The notes under the pieces were generated by a model. That model did no database searches, was not told the DNA's origin, and saw only the letters and a list, made by a program, of their open reading frames with translations. Positions 35,561-44,228 of a stretch of 64,000 nucleotides of DNA are shown piece after piece; the first letter of the stretch is position 1; every line of letters starts with the position of its first letter. This DNA comes from Flavobacterium sp. Leaf82. Its GTDB lineage: Bacteria; Bacteroidota; Bacteroidia; Flavobacteriales; Flavobacteriaceae. Where the stretch lies: NCBI RefSeq assembly GCF_001422725.1, contig NZ_LMMA01000034.1:193642-257641 (forward strand). The letters are read 5' to 3'. A program made the translations under genes and the position numbers.

Positions 35561-37225
35561 TTAAATTAATTCCTTAAAGTATTGTTTTAAAACAACATCA
35601 TTTTCAAAAGTTGGAGTAAAAACTTCTAAAATTCCTGGAATATCATTTTCATTATAAAGTGCTGCTATATTCTTTTCTAAAGAAGGTACATCGTTGGCCG
35701 TTAAATAATTAAGACTATACATTTTAGCTAAATGCTCAGCAGTTAGTTGGTGAGAAGTTTCAAAATAAGTATTAAAAACAGGCTTTTCTTCATGTCCTGG
35801 CAAAATTCTGAAAATTCCTCCTCCTCCATTATTTATCAAAATAATTTTGAAGTTTTTAGGAATGTAAGAATTCCATAAAGCATTACTATCATAAAGAAAG
35901 CCAATATCACCGGTAATAAAAACGGTTTGTTTGCTATTTCCTACCGCTGCGCCAATTGCTGTTGATGTACTTCCGTCGATTCCGCTTGTTCCCCGATTAC
36001 AGAAAACTTCGATCGATGGATCAATATCTATTAATTGTGCGTAGCGAATTGCTGAACTGTTGCTAATTTGCAATTGACTGTTTTTAGGAAGTGATTCTAT
36101 TACTTTTTCGAATACTTTAAAATCAGAGAATCTAATTTTACGCAAATATTCCTGTTTTCTGATTTTTCTTAAATCGTAAATTTTATCAATTTTTGAGAAA
36201 TATTTACTCGATACAAATGTTGTTTTTGGAAGCAGTTCTTTGAAAAAATCTTGTGCTTCCATTACAAAATGTTTACTTAAAGCATTAAATGTATCGTAAG
36301 CACGTAAAGTATCTATATGCCAATGATGTGCAGGTTTGTATTTTCGCAAAAAAGCCTTAATACGTTTTGAAACAATCATACCGCCAAAAGTGATTAAAAC
36401 TTCTGGTTCTAATTCTTTAAAATCACAATCGTCAAAAGGTGTAATTAAGCTGTCTATACTATTAATAAAACTTGGATCATGTAAGTTTGATGTTGTCTCC
36501 GTAAGTACTACAATTGAGGGATCTTTGGCGAAGTTTTCGAGAATTTCTTTGCTTACAGAATTAGCTTCGTTTATGCCTCCAATAAGAATTAATTTTCTTT
36601 TTGAAGTATTCCAAACAGAAACTACATCATCAATATTTTCGATAATTTTTGTCCCTAGAATTTCCTCTGAGTGAATAATTTTTGGTTCAACAGAAAGTTC
36701 TGAAACCGTTTCGTATAATGGTTCCTCAAACGGAGCATTGATATGAACAGGGCCTTTTTGAAGAATCGCAGTTTCGATTGCTTTATTGATTTTTAAATCA
36801 TTTTCTACAGAAGCATCTTCGGTTAAATTAGCATTAAAAACAGAGTGGTTCTGGAAAACATTTTCCTGACGAATCGTTTGTCCGTCGCCAATATCGATCT
36901 TACTTTGCGGACGATCTGCTGAAATTACAATTAACGGAATCTGACTGTAAAAGGCTTCGGCTACAGCCGGATAATAATTTAACAATGCTGATCCTGAGGT
37001 ACAAACCACTGCGGTTGGCAATTTTGTTTGTTGTGCGATTCCTAATGCAAAAAAAGCGGCGCAACGTTCGTCAGCAATACTGTAACAAGTAAAATCAGGA
37101 TTTTGTGCAAAACCTATTGTTAACGGTGCGTTTCTTGATCCCGGAGAAATTATAATATTGGTGATTCCTTTTGCTAAACAAATTTCGATAATGCTTTGAG
37201 CAAGCGCTATTTTGGGGTAAATCAT
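35561..37225 (-). CDS. menD: 2-Succinyl-5-enolpyruvyl-6-hydroxy-3-cyclohexene-1-carboxylate synthase
   Basis: ThDP-dependent enzyme that joins 2-oxoglutarate to isochorismate, the first committed step of menaquinone synthesis. The N-terminal domain shows SPGSRNAPLTIGFAQ. The ThDP/Mg motif is GDIGFLYDSNALWN (GDG-like, near 425), followed by NNGGGGIFRILPG. GTSGIDGSTSTAIGAAVG is the typical loop. Length 554 is normal. It is separated from menB by 3.6 kb of unrelated genes. A TAACTTTG box at 37286-37293 on this strand may be its -7 element. Confidence 0.95.
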   Translation of the reverse strand: MIYPKIALAQSIIEICLAKGITNIIISPGSRNAPLTIGFAQNPDFTCYSIADERCAAFFALGIAQQTKLPTAVVCTSGSALLNYYPAVAEAFYSQIPLIVISADRPQSKIDIGDGQTIRQENVFQNHSVFNANLTEDASVENDLKINKAIETAILQKGPVHINAPFEEPLYETVSELSVEPKIIHSEEILGTKIIENIDDVVSVWNTSKRKLILIGGINEANSVSKEILENFAKDPSIVVLTETTSNLHDPSFINSIDSLITPFDDCDFKELEPEVLITFGGMIVSKRIKAFLRKYKPAHHWHIDTLRAYDTFNALSKHFVMEAQDFFKELLPKTTFVSSKYFSKIDKIYDLRKIRKQEYLRKIRFSDFKVFEKVIESLPKNSQLQISNSSAIRYAQLIDIDPSIEVFCNRGTSGIDGSTSTAIGAAVGNSKQTVFITGDIGFLYDSNALWNSYIPKNFKIILINNGGGGIFRILPGHEEKPVFNTYFETSHQLTAEHLAKMYSLNYLTANDVPSLEKNIAALYNENDIPGILEVFTPTFENDVVLKQYFKELI

Positions 37226-37400
37226 TCTTATGGCGTATTATTTTTTAAAGAAAATCCAGAAGTCCAAAATTTCTTTTTGATATCACAAAGTTACAAACTT
37301 CGCATTGGATTTAACTTATAAATAGGAAGATATTAAGGGCTGTTTATAGAAAAAGGGAATATATTTGTAAAACAGATTTTTTAATAAAAATAAACTCTTT

Positions 37401-38579
37401 ATGCGTTTCTTCTGCCTATTATTTCTTTGCTTTTCGTTGCAAACCATACATTCTCAGAATCAATTCGTTCCTGATGATACTCCTTATAAAACTGCTCTGG
37501 AAAATGCAAAAAAAGAAGGCAAACCACTTTTTGTAATGCTTTATGCAGATTGGTGTCCGCATTGTAACCAAATGAAAAAAGAAGTTTTTAGCGATCCTGC
37601 AGTAATCGATTTTTTGAAGAAAAATTATACTTGCAGCTGGAAAAATATAGAAAAAGAAGAAGGAATTGCTCTTAAGGATAAATACGGAACTAAATCCCTG
37701 CCTGCTTTTTTATTTATTGATCCAAATACCGAAACTCTTTTATATGCTTTGAAAGGAGAATCTAAAAAGGCTGATTTTATGACCGAAGCGAATTATGCGT
37801 TGAATCCTAAAATGCAATTGCCTTATTTAGAGAAACAATTTCTTGCAGACCCAAGTAATTCAACCACATTTTTTACTTATCTGAATACTTTAAAGAAAGG
37901 AAAAGACAGAACCGATTTATCGATTCCAACGCATATTTATCTAAATACTCAATCTGATGCACAATTGGTTAGTGAACTAAATTGGCGTGTTATTGCAAAT
38001 GGTGTAACCGATATTAAATCGAGAGAGTTTCAATATGTTTTAAGTCATCAAAAAGATTTTGCTGCTGTGGCTTCGCAAAATCGTGTTGATCGCAAAATTG
38101 AAAGTATTGTTAATGAATTACTTCGCCCATATGTTGATAATCTGGATACGATAAACTACTATAAACAAAGGGAAATTGCAAAATCTATCCGATTACAAAA
38201 GACAGATTCTCTTGTTTTTAAATTTGATCTGACTCTGGCGGAAAGAACCGAAAAATGGGATTTCTACAAAAAAGTAACGCTTGAAAACACAGAAAAATTA
38301 GTTTGGAATGATGCAAGTTTCCTTAAGGATATTGGACAGACTTATTTAAAACATATTACAGATACTGAAAGTCTGAAAAAATCTATTTCTTGGGTAAAGC
38401 ATTCTTTAGAATTAAATGATTCTTATGACGGAAATTTACTTATAGCGAGACTTTATAATAAGATAAAGGATAAAAAATCAGCCTTAAAATATGCTAAGGA
38501 TGCCAAAGTTATTTGTACTGAAATGACGTGGAGCACCAAAGATGTAGATGATTTATTAGCTGAACTCAATAAAAAATAA
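37401..38579 (+). CDS. Secreted thioredoxin-fold protein with helical C-terminus
   Basis: 392 residues. A signal peptide (about 1-19, ends HSQ) is followed by a thioredoxin-like domain with the active site ADWCPHCNQMKK (C52, C55) and the cis-Pro segment TKSLPAFLFID near 110. The rest (about 140-392) is helical, TPR-like, and without motifs I recognise. Proteins of this layout in Bacteroidota are periplasmic oxidoreductases of unknown substrate. A TATATTTG box at 37360-37367 could be its -7 element. It is followed after 26 bases by a GNAT gene. Confidence 0.8.
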   Translation: MRFFCLLFLCFSLQTIHSQNQFVPDDTPYKTALENAKKEGKPLFVMLYADWCPHCNQMKKEVFSDPAVIDFLKKNYTCSWKNIEKEEGIALKDKYGTKSLPAFLFIDPNTETLLYALKGESKKADFMTEANYALNPKMQLPYLEKQFLADPSNSTTFFTYLNTLKKGKDRTDLSIPTHIYLNTQSDAQLVSELNWRVIANGVTDIKSREFQYVLSHQKDFAAVASQNRVDRKIESIVNELLRPYVDNLDTINYYKQREIAKSIRLQKTDSLVFKFDLTLAERTEKWDFYKKVTLENTEKLVWNDASFLKDIGQTYLKHITDTESLKKSISWVKHSLELNDSYDGNLLIARLYNKIKDKKSALKYAKDAKVICTEMTWSTKDVDDLLAELNKK

Positions 38580-38605
38580 AAAAAATAACTTACCACAAAA
38601 TTACC

Positions 38606-39103
38606 ATGGACGTAATATTAAGACCAGCCAAAACCAACGATCTAGAGAAAATTCTTGAAATTGTAAATCATTCTATATTGCATACAACTGCAAATTATAA
38701 TTATGATATTCAAACTATTGATATTCAAACAAAATGGTTCGAAGATAAAACCGCTAAAAATCTGCCTATTATTGTTGCTGAATTAGAAGGCGAAGTTGTA
38801 GGTTTTGGAAGTTACGGGCAATTTCGTGAGAAAATTGGCTATCAATATACGGTCGAACATTCTGTTTATGTTGTTGATAATATAATAGGTAAAGGTGTTG
38901 GATCTAAACTATTACTTGAATTAATTCGCCTTGCAAAAGAACAAGGTTATCATGTTATGATTGGCGCTATTGATGCGGATAATGCAGGAAGTATTGCTTT
39001 TCATGAGCGATTTGGATTTGTATTAACCGGAACAATTCGTGAGGTTGGTTATAAATTTGATCACTGGCTTGATTTGGTTTTTATGCAGTTGATTTTGAAG
39101 TAA
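38606..39103 (+). CDS. GNAT-family N-acetyltransferase
   Basis: 165 residues. VILRPAKTNDLEKILEIVNH begins the fold, and VDNIIGKGVGSKLLLELIRL is the acetyl-CoA-binding Q/RxxGxG/A block. AIDADNAGSIAFHERFGFV is the conserved last helix and strand. The overall pattern, including HSVYV and the terminal GYKFDHWLDLVFMQL, is close to phosphinothricin acetyltransferase-like (Pat/YncA) members. These act on amino-acid-like substrates such as methionine analogues. Translation may be coupled to the upstream thioredoxin gene. Confidence 0.88.
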   Translation: MDVILRPAKTNDLEKILEIVNHSILHTTANYNYDIQTIDIQTKWFEDKTAKNLPIIVAELEGEVVGFGSYGQFREKIGYQYTVEHSVYVVDNIIGKGVGSKLLLELIRLAKEQGYHVMIGAIDADNAGSIAFHERFGFVLTGTIREVGYKFDHWLDLVFMQLILK

Positions 39104-39300
39104 TGGCACGCGGATGAAACGGATTCGCTAACGAGAAAACGCTGATTAACGTGGTTTTTTTCTTTTTTTACTGCAATGTTTATTTACTGGAACGTTTTTA
39201 CAGCAATGTTTTTACAGCAATGTTTTTTTACCGCAAAGTGCACAAAGAATTACGCAGAGTTCTTGAAGAAAGAGTAAAAGTTTAAGTTCACAAAGCTGGA
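39104..39300. repeat. Decayed dispersed-repeat region
   Basis: Contains two near copies of a TTTTTACAGCAATGTT unit in tandem (about 39190-39225), with one diverged copy just before. It is flanked by GGCACGCGGATGAAACGG and by a CGCAAAGTGCACAAAG segment, phrases that recur as intergenic debris in Flavobacterium. No ORF. The assignment to known repeat types is from memory. Confidence 0.45.
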
Positions 39301-39340
39301 TGCTACTTCTTTGTCATTTGACAAATCAGACGGCATAAAA

Positions 39341-39384
39341 AAATCCACAAACTTGAAATTGATTCAAATTTGTGGATTTTTTGG
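39341..39384. terminator. Bidirectional terminator between GNAT and GPx genes
   Basis: AAATCCACAAA (39341-39351) and TTTGTGGATTT (39369-39379) form an 11-bp stem, with T or A runs on each side for both converging genes. Confidence 0.8.
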
Positions 39385-39399
39385 TTTAGATAGTATTGC

Positions 39400-39987
39400 T
39401 TAACTTTTTATCCAGTTGATTACCTCAGGATCTGTAGGCAATGTTCTTGGTTTGATTACTTTTACCAATTCTCCTTTTTCGTTGATTAGGTATTTCTGAA
39501 AGTTCCATTCAACTTCAGAATCCTGTAATCCGTTTTTAGATTTTTGCGTCAGGAATTTGTAAACTTCGCACATATCATCACCTTTTACAGAAACTTTGTC
39601 CATCATTGGAAAAGTTACACCGTAATTTTGTTGGCAAAATGTTTCGATTTCTTTGTTTGTTCCAGGTTCCTGAGAAGCAAAATTGTTAGCAGGAAAACCT
39701 ACAATTACAAAACCTTTGTCTTTATATTCTTTGTAAATCGCTTCAAGATCTTTGTACTGAGGCGTTAATCCGCATTTTGAAGCGGTATTTACAATCATAA
39801 CTTTTTTACCTTTTAGAGAAGAAAAATCAAAAGTATCTCCTGATAAGTCCTGAACTTTAAATTGGTAAATGTTTTCTTTTGCCATGGCTTTATCTGTTTT
39901 AGACAATTTATTTTTACTTGTTTGAGCCTGAATTTGTGTACCTAATAAAAAGACAACACTACAAGCTATAAATACTATTTTTTTCAT
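39400..39987 (-). CDS. Exported glutathione peroxidase-family protein
   Basis: 195 residues. A signal peptide (about 1-22, ends IQAQ) precedes a GPx domain with the active-site cysteine C72 in NTASKCGLTPQY (Cys in place of the selenocysteine of some GPx). It also has FPANNFASQEPGTNKEI with the conserved Gln and the WNFQKYLINEKG block with Trp and Asn. Such bacterial Cys-GPx proteins reduce peroxides with thioredoxin. Periplasmic location is implied by the signal. Its gene is preceded by a long intergenic region. Confidence 0.9.
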   Translation of the reverse strand: MKKIVFIACSVVFLLGTQIQAQTSKNKLSKTDKAMAKENIYQFKVQDLSGDTFDFSSLKGKKVMIVNTASKCGLTPQYKDLEAIYKEYKDKGFVIVGFPANNFASQEPGTNKEIETFCQQNYGVTFPMMDKVSVKGDDMCEVYKFLTQKSKNGLQDSEVEWNFQKYLINEKGELVKVIKPRTLPTDPEVINWIKS

Positions 39988-40068
39988 TGTTTAATTTTTT
40001 ATAAAATTAGTTAAAATCTGTTTTCAGTAAATCTTTTGTCTGCATTATTTTTATTAAACATAAGTTAA

Positions 40069-40108
40069 ATAAAAAATTGAAGCCTAGCGTTAATCAGACG
40101 CTAGGCTT
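40069..40108 (-). terminator. Strong minus-strand terminator with no assigned gene
   Basis: AAGCCTAGCG (40080-40089) and CGCTAGGCTT (40099-40108) form a 10-bp stem with a 9-base loop. On the minus strand it is followed by CAATTTTTTATTT. No annotated minus-strand gene ends here; the only candidate is the small ORF at 40358-40477. Confidence 0.65.
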
Positions 40109-40827
40109 CCCCCCATACAAACAAATCAAACCATGAATTAATTGTTATGCTTTTATATTTTTTTACTTTATAATTGATGCCCCGGTTATTGTGAAAATTA
40201 TATTTAAAATCTAAATATCTTTTGTCTTTAATACTGTTTACTGGCGTTTATATTATAAAATTTACTAATCCTTTATAATGAGATGAATCTAATATTTTAA
40301 ATTCTTATTTAAATTTTCGGTTTGGAAGTCCGGGGACATCAACCATGAAATACTATATTAAATCTGATTTTTTGTTATACACAAACTATAACAAAAATCA
40401 CTTTTACTAAAATTTGTTAATGCTAAAATGGCCGTTAGCCCCACAATTAATATTTTTAAAGTATAGATGTAATTCATATTCTTAGCTTTTATATACTGCG
40501 ATTTACTTTACGTTTTGTTCTGTCATCAATAATAATTCAAATTCGTAAACTCCATTTTATACAACTTGGCATTTATAAATTTGAAGCTGTTTTCTTTCGT
40601 TCTGCTATTGTCAGAATTATCATTTGATGTTATAATAGCATTTACGTAATTGGATTATTTTTGGATTTAAAAAAATGAAAAAAAAGTAATATTTTTCTCT
40701 AATCCCTTGTTTTACTAGGTTTAAGGCTACTAAAAAATTTATGTTTTTCACAAAAAAATAAATTATCTTTATCTCAAGGTATAAAAATGTATACTGAAAT
40801 TTTGTTTAAGCTTTAAAAATCCAATCT
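40109..40827. other. Intergenic region before the ECF sigma gene
   Basis: Apart from the small minus-strand ORF at 40358-40477 and the terminator at 40080, I see no gene. TATCTTTA near 40770 is one base off the -7 consensus and could serve the sigma gene. Part of the region may be transcribed on the minus strand as a small RNA or mRNA. Confidence 0.4.
40358..40477 (-). CDS. Possible 39-residue peptide with signal-like N-terminus
   Basis: On the minus strand an ATG at 40477 opens MNYIYTLKILIVGLTAILAL, a hydrophobic segment like a signal peptide or membrane helix, followed by TNFSKSDFCYSLCITKNQI and a stop. A strong minus-strand terminator stands 250 bases downstream. I recognise no homologue. 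It could be the truncated start of a former gene or a real small peptide. Confidence 0.3.
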   Translation of the reverse strand: MNYIYTLKILIVGLTAILALTNFSKSDFCYSLCITKNQI

Positions 40828-41358
40828 ATGAGTCAAGATGAGTTGTTAGTTTTAATTTACAAGAAAGACGAAAGAGCTTTTACCCATTTGTATGATATGT
40901 ACTCTAAAAGTTTATTTTCTGTCATCAATGTTTTAATAAAAAATCGCGAAGAAGCCGAAGATGTTTTGCAGGAAGTTTTTGTCAAAATCTGGAAAAATAT
41001 CGATTCTTATAATGAAGGAAAAGGTCGTTTTTATACCTGGATCCTTAATATAGCTAGGAATACATCGATTGACAAGCTGAGATCAAAGAATTTTAATAAC
41101 AGCCAAAAAAACCTTTCTTCAGATAATTTCGTAAATCTGTTAGACGACAGCAATAAATTGACTAATCGAATTGATACTATTGGGATTCAGGAATTCGTCA
41201 AAAAACTGAAACCAAAATGTATTGAGATTATAGATTTATTATTTTTTAAAGGATATACCCAACAAGAAGCTTCAGAAGAATTAGCAATTCCGTTGGGAAC
41301 TATCAAAACACAAAACAGAAACTGTATTAACGATTTACGTAATTATTTAAAAATATAA
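40828..41358 (+). CDS. ECF-type RNA polymerase sigma factor
   Basis: 176 residues. Region 2 is about 15-85 (REEAEDVLQEVFVKIWKNID, then GRFYTWILNIARNTSIDKLR). Region 4 is about 120-170 (PKCIEIIDLLFFKGYTQQEA, LAIPLGTIKTQNRNCINDL). The region 4 HTH recognises the -35 element. Its stop codon overlaps the start of the anti-sigma gene by one base (TAATG), showing translational coupling. It is probably held inactive at the membrane by that partner until a signal arrives. Target genes are unknown. Confidence 0.92.
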   Translation: MSQDELLVLIYKKDERAFTHLYDMYSKSLFSVINVLIKNREEAEDVLQEVFVKIWKNIDSYNEGKGRFYTWILNIARNTSIDKLRSKNFNNSQKNLSSDNFVNLLDDSNKLTNRIDTIGIQEFVKKLKPKCIEIIDLLFFKGYTQQEASEELAIPLGTIKTQNRNCINDLRNYLKI

Positions 41359-42146
41359 TGGAAGCACAAGAATATATAGAATCAGGAATTCTGGAATTGT
41401 ATGTTTATGGTTTATTAACCGAAACTGAAAATCTGGAAATAGCAGAATTAGCTAAAAAGAATCCGGAGGTTGAGCAGGAAATCATTTCGATAGAAAAAGC
41501 TATTGTAGCTTTATCATCAAGCTTCTCCCCTTTTCATTCTGTAGCTAATTTCGAAAAGATAAAAGCCCGTTTAGAATTGAAACACGGCAAAGTAGTCGAC
41601 ATGAAACCAGCCTCAAACTGGTCTCAATATGTAGGATGGGCTGCAGCAGTACTATTGCTTTTAGGTTTTGGATATCAAACCCTGGAACTTACAAAAACAA
41701 AAGATGCTATTGCTACTGTTGGCACTGAGAAAAACAAAATCCAAAGAGATTATGCTTACTTAGACCAGCAAAATAAACAAACGGAGAAAAACTTAACTAT
41801 TGTAAGGGATATTAAAAATACTGGTGTAACACTTGGTGGTCAGGCAGTTTCTCCTAAATCATTTGCTAAAGTTTATTGGAACAAAGACACAAAAACAACT
41901 TATATTGATGCAGCAGGTTTACCAACACCTCCAAAAGGAATGGTTTATCAGGTTTGGTCTTTAAAATTAAGCCCGGTTCTTACGCCAACAAGTATTGGAT
42001 TATTGGATAATTTTGAAGGAAATAACCAAAAAATATTTGCTGTAAGTCAAACAGATTCAGCAGAAGCTTTTGGAATCACTCTTGAACCTGCCGGAGGAAG
42101 TTTAACGCCTACAATGGAACAATTATACACTTTAGGAAAAGTTTAA
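41358..42146 (+). CDS. Membrane anti-sigma factor (anti-sigma-K/RskA type)
   Basis: 262 residues. The N-terminal cytoplasmic part (ESGILELYVYGLLTETENLE) lacks a zinc HxxxCxxC motif. One membrane helix is at about 89-107 (VGWAAAVLLLLGFGYQTL). A short coiled coil (about 115-150) is followed by the C-terminal RskA-like domain (TYIDAAGLPTPPKGMVYQVW to EPAGGSLTPTMEQLYTL). The start overlaps the sigma gene. It ends before a strong terminator, so the pair forms a two-gene unit. Confidence 0.88.
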   Translation: MEAQEYIESGILELYVYGLLTETENLEIAELAKKNPEVEQEIISIEKAIVALSSSFSPFHSVANFEKIKARLELKHGKVVDMKPASNWSQYVGWAAAVLLLLGFGYQTLELTKTKDAIATVGTEKNKIQRDYAYLDQQNKQTEKNLTIVRDIKNTGVTLGGQAVSPKSFAKVYWNKDTKTTYIDAAGLPTPPKGMVYQVWSLKLSPVLTPTSIGLLDNFEGNNQKIFAVSQTDSAEAFGITLEPAGGSLTPTMEQLYTLGKV

Positions 42147-42170
42147 AAACTTACATAGCTTAAAAATTCA

Positions 42171-42207
42171 AAACGCATATTAATTTATTTAATATGCGTT
42201 TTTTTAT
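42171..42207 (+). terminator. Terminator of the sigma/anti-sigma operon
   Basis: AAACGCATATTA and TAATATGCGTTT form a 12-bp stem with a small loop, followed by a T run. Confidence 0.8.
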
Positions 42208-42253
42208 TATTTTTAATTCGCATAACTATCTATAAACCAAACCAAATTAAACC

Positions 42254-42652
42254 ATGAATTCAACTTTACTTTTGCGGCTTTCGGTTGCTGTAATTCTTCT
42301 CACACATTCTGTTTTAGGAATGTTTAACAACGGTATTAATGATTTTGGTAATTTATATCTCAACCAGATTGGCTTTGCTCCTTTTGGTGTAATTCTGGCT
42401 TGGTCAATAAAATTATCACATGTTGTAGCTGCCGTACTTTTGATTTTGAATAAATATATTAAACTCGCAGGATTTGTAACCATTTTTGTCTTGATTATGG
42501 GCATAATATTGGTGCATTTTCAGGAAGGCTGGTTCGTTGTTGGCGGAGGAAGAAATGGCATGGAATATAATTTTTTATTGATTATTGTTCTATTAGCTAT
42601 TATGTATCCGGAAGGATTTGTAAAGAAGAATAGTAATTTAAATAATATATAA
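42254..42652 (+). CDS. DoxX-like membrane protein
   Basis: 132 residues with four predicted membrane helices, about 6-25 (LLRLSVAVILLTHSVLG), 45-65 (GVILAWSIKLSHVVAAVLLI), 70-88 and 105-122. The arrangement and the HSVLG and KLSHVVAA motifs fit the DoxX family, whose members are of poorly known function. It has no operon partner except possibly the arsenic genes 80 bases downstream, which have their own operator. Confidence 0.7.
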   Translation: MNSTLLLRLSVAVILLTHSVLGMFNNGINDFGNLYLNQIGFAPFGVILAWSIKLSHVVAAVLLILNKYIKLAGFVTIFVLIMGIILVHFQEGWFVVGGGRNGMEYNFLLIIVLLAIMYPEGFVKKNSNLNNI

Positions 42653-42720
42653 AAGCTAATACTTTCATAAACAAAGCCTAAAAAGAAAATAGTTCATTAT
42701 TTTCTTTTTTTATAAATATC

Positions 42721-42742
42721 TATATCGTAATATTGCAATATA
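42721..42742 (+). promoter_or_regulatory. Candidate ArsR operator
   Basis: A 22-bp imperfect palindrome TATATCGTAATATTGCAATA + TA, 18 of 22 positions symmetrical, ends 11 bases before the proposed arsR start. ArsR repressors bind such AT-rich dyads and release on As(III). Confidence 0.55.
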
Positions 42743-42753
42743 AAAATAAAACG

Positions 42754-43086
42754 ATGGGAGCTACAAAATCAGATCATTTTACAGATAGTCAAAATGAGTT
42801 GGCCATTTTAACAAAAGCATTAGGGCATCCGGCAAGGATTGCTATTATAGAATATTTACTAAAGGTAAACGCTTGTATTTGCGGTGATATCGTAAACGAG
42901 TTGCCACTTTCGCAGCCTACGGTTTCTCAGCATCTTAAAGAACTTAAAAACGCCGGACTTATAAAAGGAAGCATCGAAGGAAATGCTATTTGTTATTGCA
43001 TCAACGAAGTTGGCTTTGAGAAAATCAAAAGTTTTTTTACGCAAATTGACCTTCATTTAGAAAAAAGAAAAAACGAATGTTGTTAA
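42754..43086 (+). CDS. arsR: ArsR-family repressor
   Basis: 110 residues from the ATG at 42754; the frame extends back to 42733 but that would overlap the operator. The winged HTH is LPLSQPTVSQHLKELKNAGL. The likely As(III) ligands are the Cys pair in VNACICGDIV (C41, C43 of this start), as in ArsR types that use a Cys-x-Cys near helix 3, with a further CYC and a terminal ECC that could also bind metal. First gene of the arsenic operon; likely represses it from the palindrome just upstream. Confidence 0.9.
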   Translation: MGATKSDHFTDSQNELAILTKALGHPARIAIIEYLLKVNACICGDIVNELPLSQPTVSQHLKELKNAGLIKGSIEGNAICYCINEVGFEKIKSFFTQIDLHLEKRKNECC

Positions 43087-43104
43087 CTATTAAATTGAAT
43101 TATT

Positions 43105-43578
43105 ATGAAACTTTCAGAAATTAAAAAAATACTTACTACGGTAGAAGCAGTAAATTTTCAGTTACCAGACGGAAACTTTGTTCCGGAATATTTTCATGTT
43201 ACAGAAGTTGGTCTGATTACCAAAAACTTTATCGATTGTGGCGGAGTGGTTCGCAAGGAAACTGTCGTAAACTTTCAGCTTTGGGATGCAAATGATTATG
43301 AGCATCGCTTAAAACCTCAAAAATTAATTCATATTATAGAGCTTTCTGAAAAAGTTTTAGAAATAGAGGATTTTGAAATCGAAGTAGAATATCAAAATAC
43401 TACAATTGGTAAATATGACTTGAGTTTTAACGGAAAAGATTTTTTATTACTCAATAAAACTACGGCTTGTTTAGCACAGGATCAATGCGGAATTCCATCT
43501 GAGAAACCAAAACTAAAGCTGACACAATTAAATACTGATGAAGCCAATTCTTGTACTCCTGGCGGAGGTTGCTGCTAA
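43105..43578 (+). CDS. DUF6428 arsenic-operon protein with Cys-rich C-terminus
   Basis: 157 residues. The body (LSEIKKILTTVEAVNFQLPD to IEVEYQNTTIGKYDLSFNGK) matches the DUF6428 proteins that lie in ars operons of Bacteroidota. Cysteines occur at FIDCGGVV, TACLAQDQCG and the end SCTPGGGCC, which is well suited to bind As(III) or Sb(III). Function has not been shown to my knowledge; it could be a chaperone or a reductase partner. It lies 18 bases after arsR and 19 bases before the phosphatase-fold gene. Confidence 0.8.
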   Translation: MKLSEIKKILTTVEAVNFQLPDGNFVPEYFHVTEVGLITKNFIDCGGVVRKETVVNFQLWDANDYEHRLKPQKLIHIIELSEKVLEIEDFEIEVEYQNTTIGKYDLSFNGKDFLLLNKTTACLAQDQCGIPSEKPKLKLTQLNTDEANSCTPGGGCC

Positions 43579-43597
43579 AACTTAAAAGATTATAATA

Positions 43598-44227
43598 ATG
43601 TCGAATCAAAATGCTTTATATCCAAAAATTCAATCTTTATTTGAATCTTTTGATTTTAATGCGATTTCTAATGATCGTAAAAAGACACTACAACCTCTTA
43701 TTGATTTTATCCAATTAAAATTTAATCAAGAGCAAGAAATTAGATTGAACTTAATTTGTACGCACAATTCCAGACGAAGTCATTTGGCTCAGGTTTGGGC
43801 GCAAACGGCAGCTTATTATTATAAGATAAAAAATGTCTCTTGCTATTCTGGCGGAACTGAAGCTACAGCATTATTCCCAAAAGTTGCTGAAGTACTTTTA
43901 GAATCCGGTTTTGAGATTCAGAAATTATCTGAAGGAGATAATCCTATATATGCAATTAAATTCTCTGAAAACGAAACACCAATTATTGTTTTTTCTAAAA
44001 CATATGATGCTGATTTTAATCCCAAAAGTGAATTTGCAGCTATTATGACTTGTTCGCAAGCTGACGGAGGATGTCCTTTTATAGCAGGAGCCGAAAAAAG
44101 AATTGCAATAACTTATGATGATCCCAAAGCTTTTGATGGCACTTCTGAACAAACCGAGAAATATCAGGAAAGAAGTCTACAAATTGCTGCTGAAATGTTT
44201 TATGTTTTCTCTCAAATAAAAAAATAA
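43598..44227 (+). CDS. arsC: Arsenate reductase-like low-molecular-weight phosphatase
   Basis: 209 residues of the LMW protein tyrosine phosphatase fold. The P-loop is C54-THNSR-R60-S in LICTHNSRRSHLAQVWAQTA. The SGGTEATALFPK segment follows and CSQADGGCPFIAG near 150 supplies additional cysteines that could serve the thiol cascade of thioredoxin-coupled ArsC. It has a longer N-terminus (~45 residues) than Bacillus ArsC. Position between DUF6428 and the arsenite pump supports arsenate reduction to arsenite. Confidence 0.82.
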   Translation: MSNQNALYPKIQSLFESFDFNAISNDRKKTLQPLIDFIQLKFNQEQEIRLNLICTHNSRRSHLAQVWAQTAAYYYKIKNVSCYSGGTEATALFPKVAEVLLESGFEIQKLSEGDNPIYAIKFSENETPIIVFSKTYDADFNPKSEFAAIMTCSQADGGCPFIAGAEKRIAITYDDPKAFDGTSEQTEKYQERSLQIAAEMFYVFSQIKK

Positions 44228-44228
44228 A

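Noticed and set aside
39100..39300. Possible CRISPR-like or short tandem repeat array
   Set aside because: Only two or three degenerate units with no regular spacers; it looks like decayed intergenic repeat.
40320..40360. GC-richer patch resembling a tRNA arm
   Set aside because: No cloverleaf or CCA-side stem could be drawn; no tRNA.
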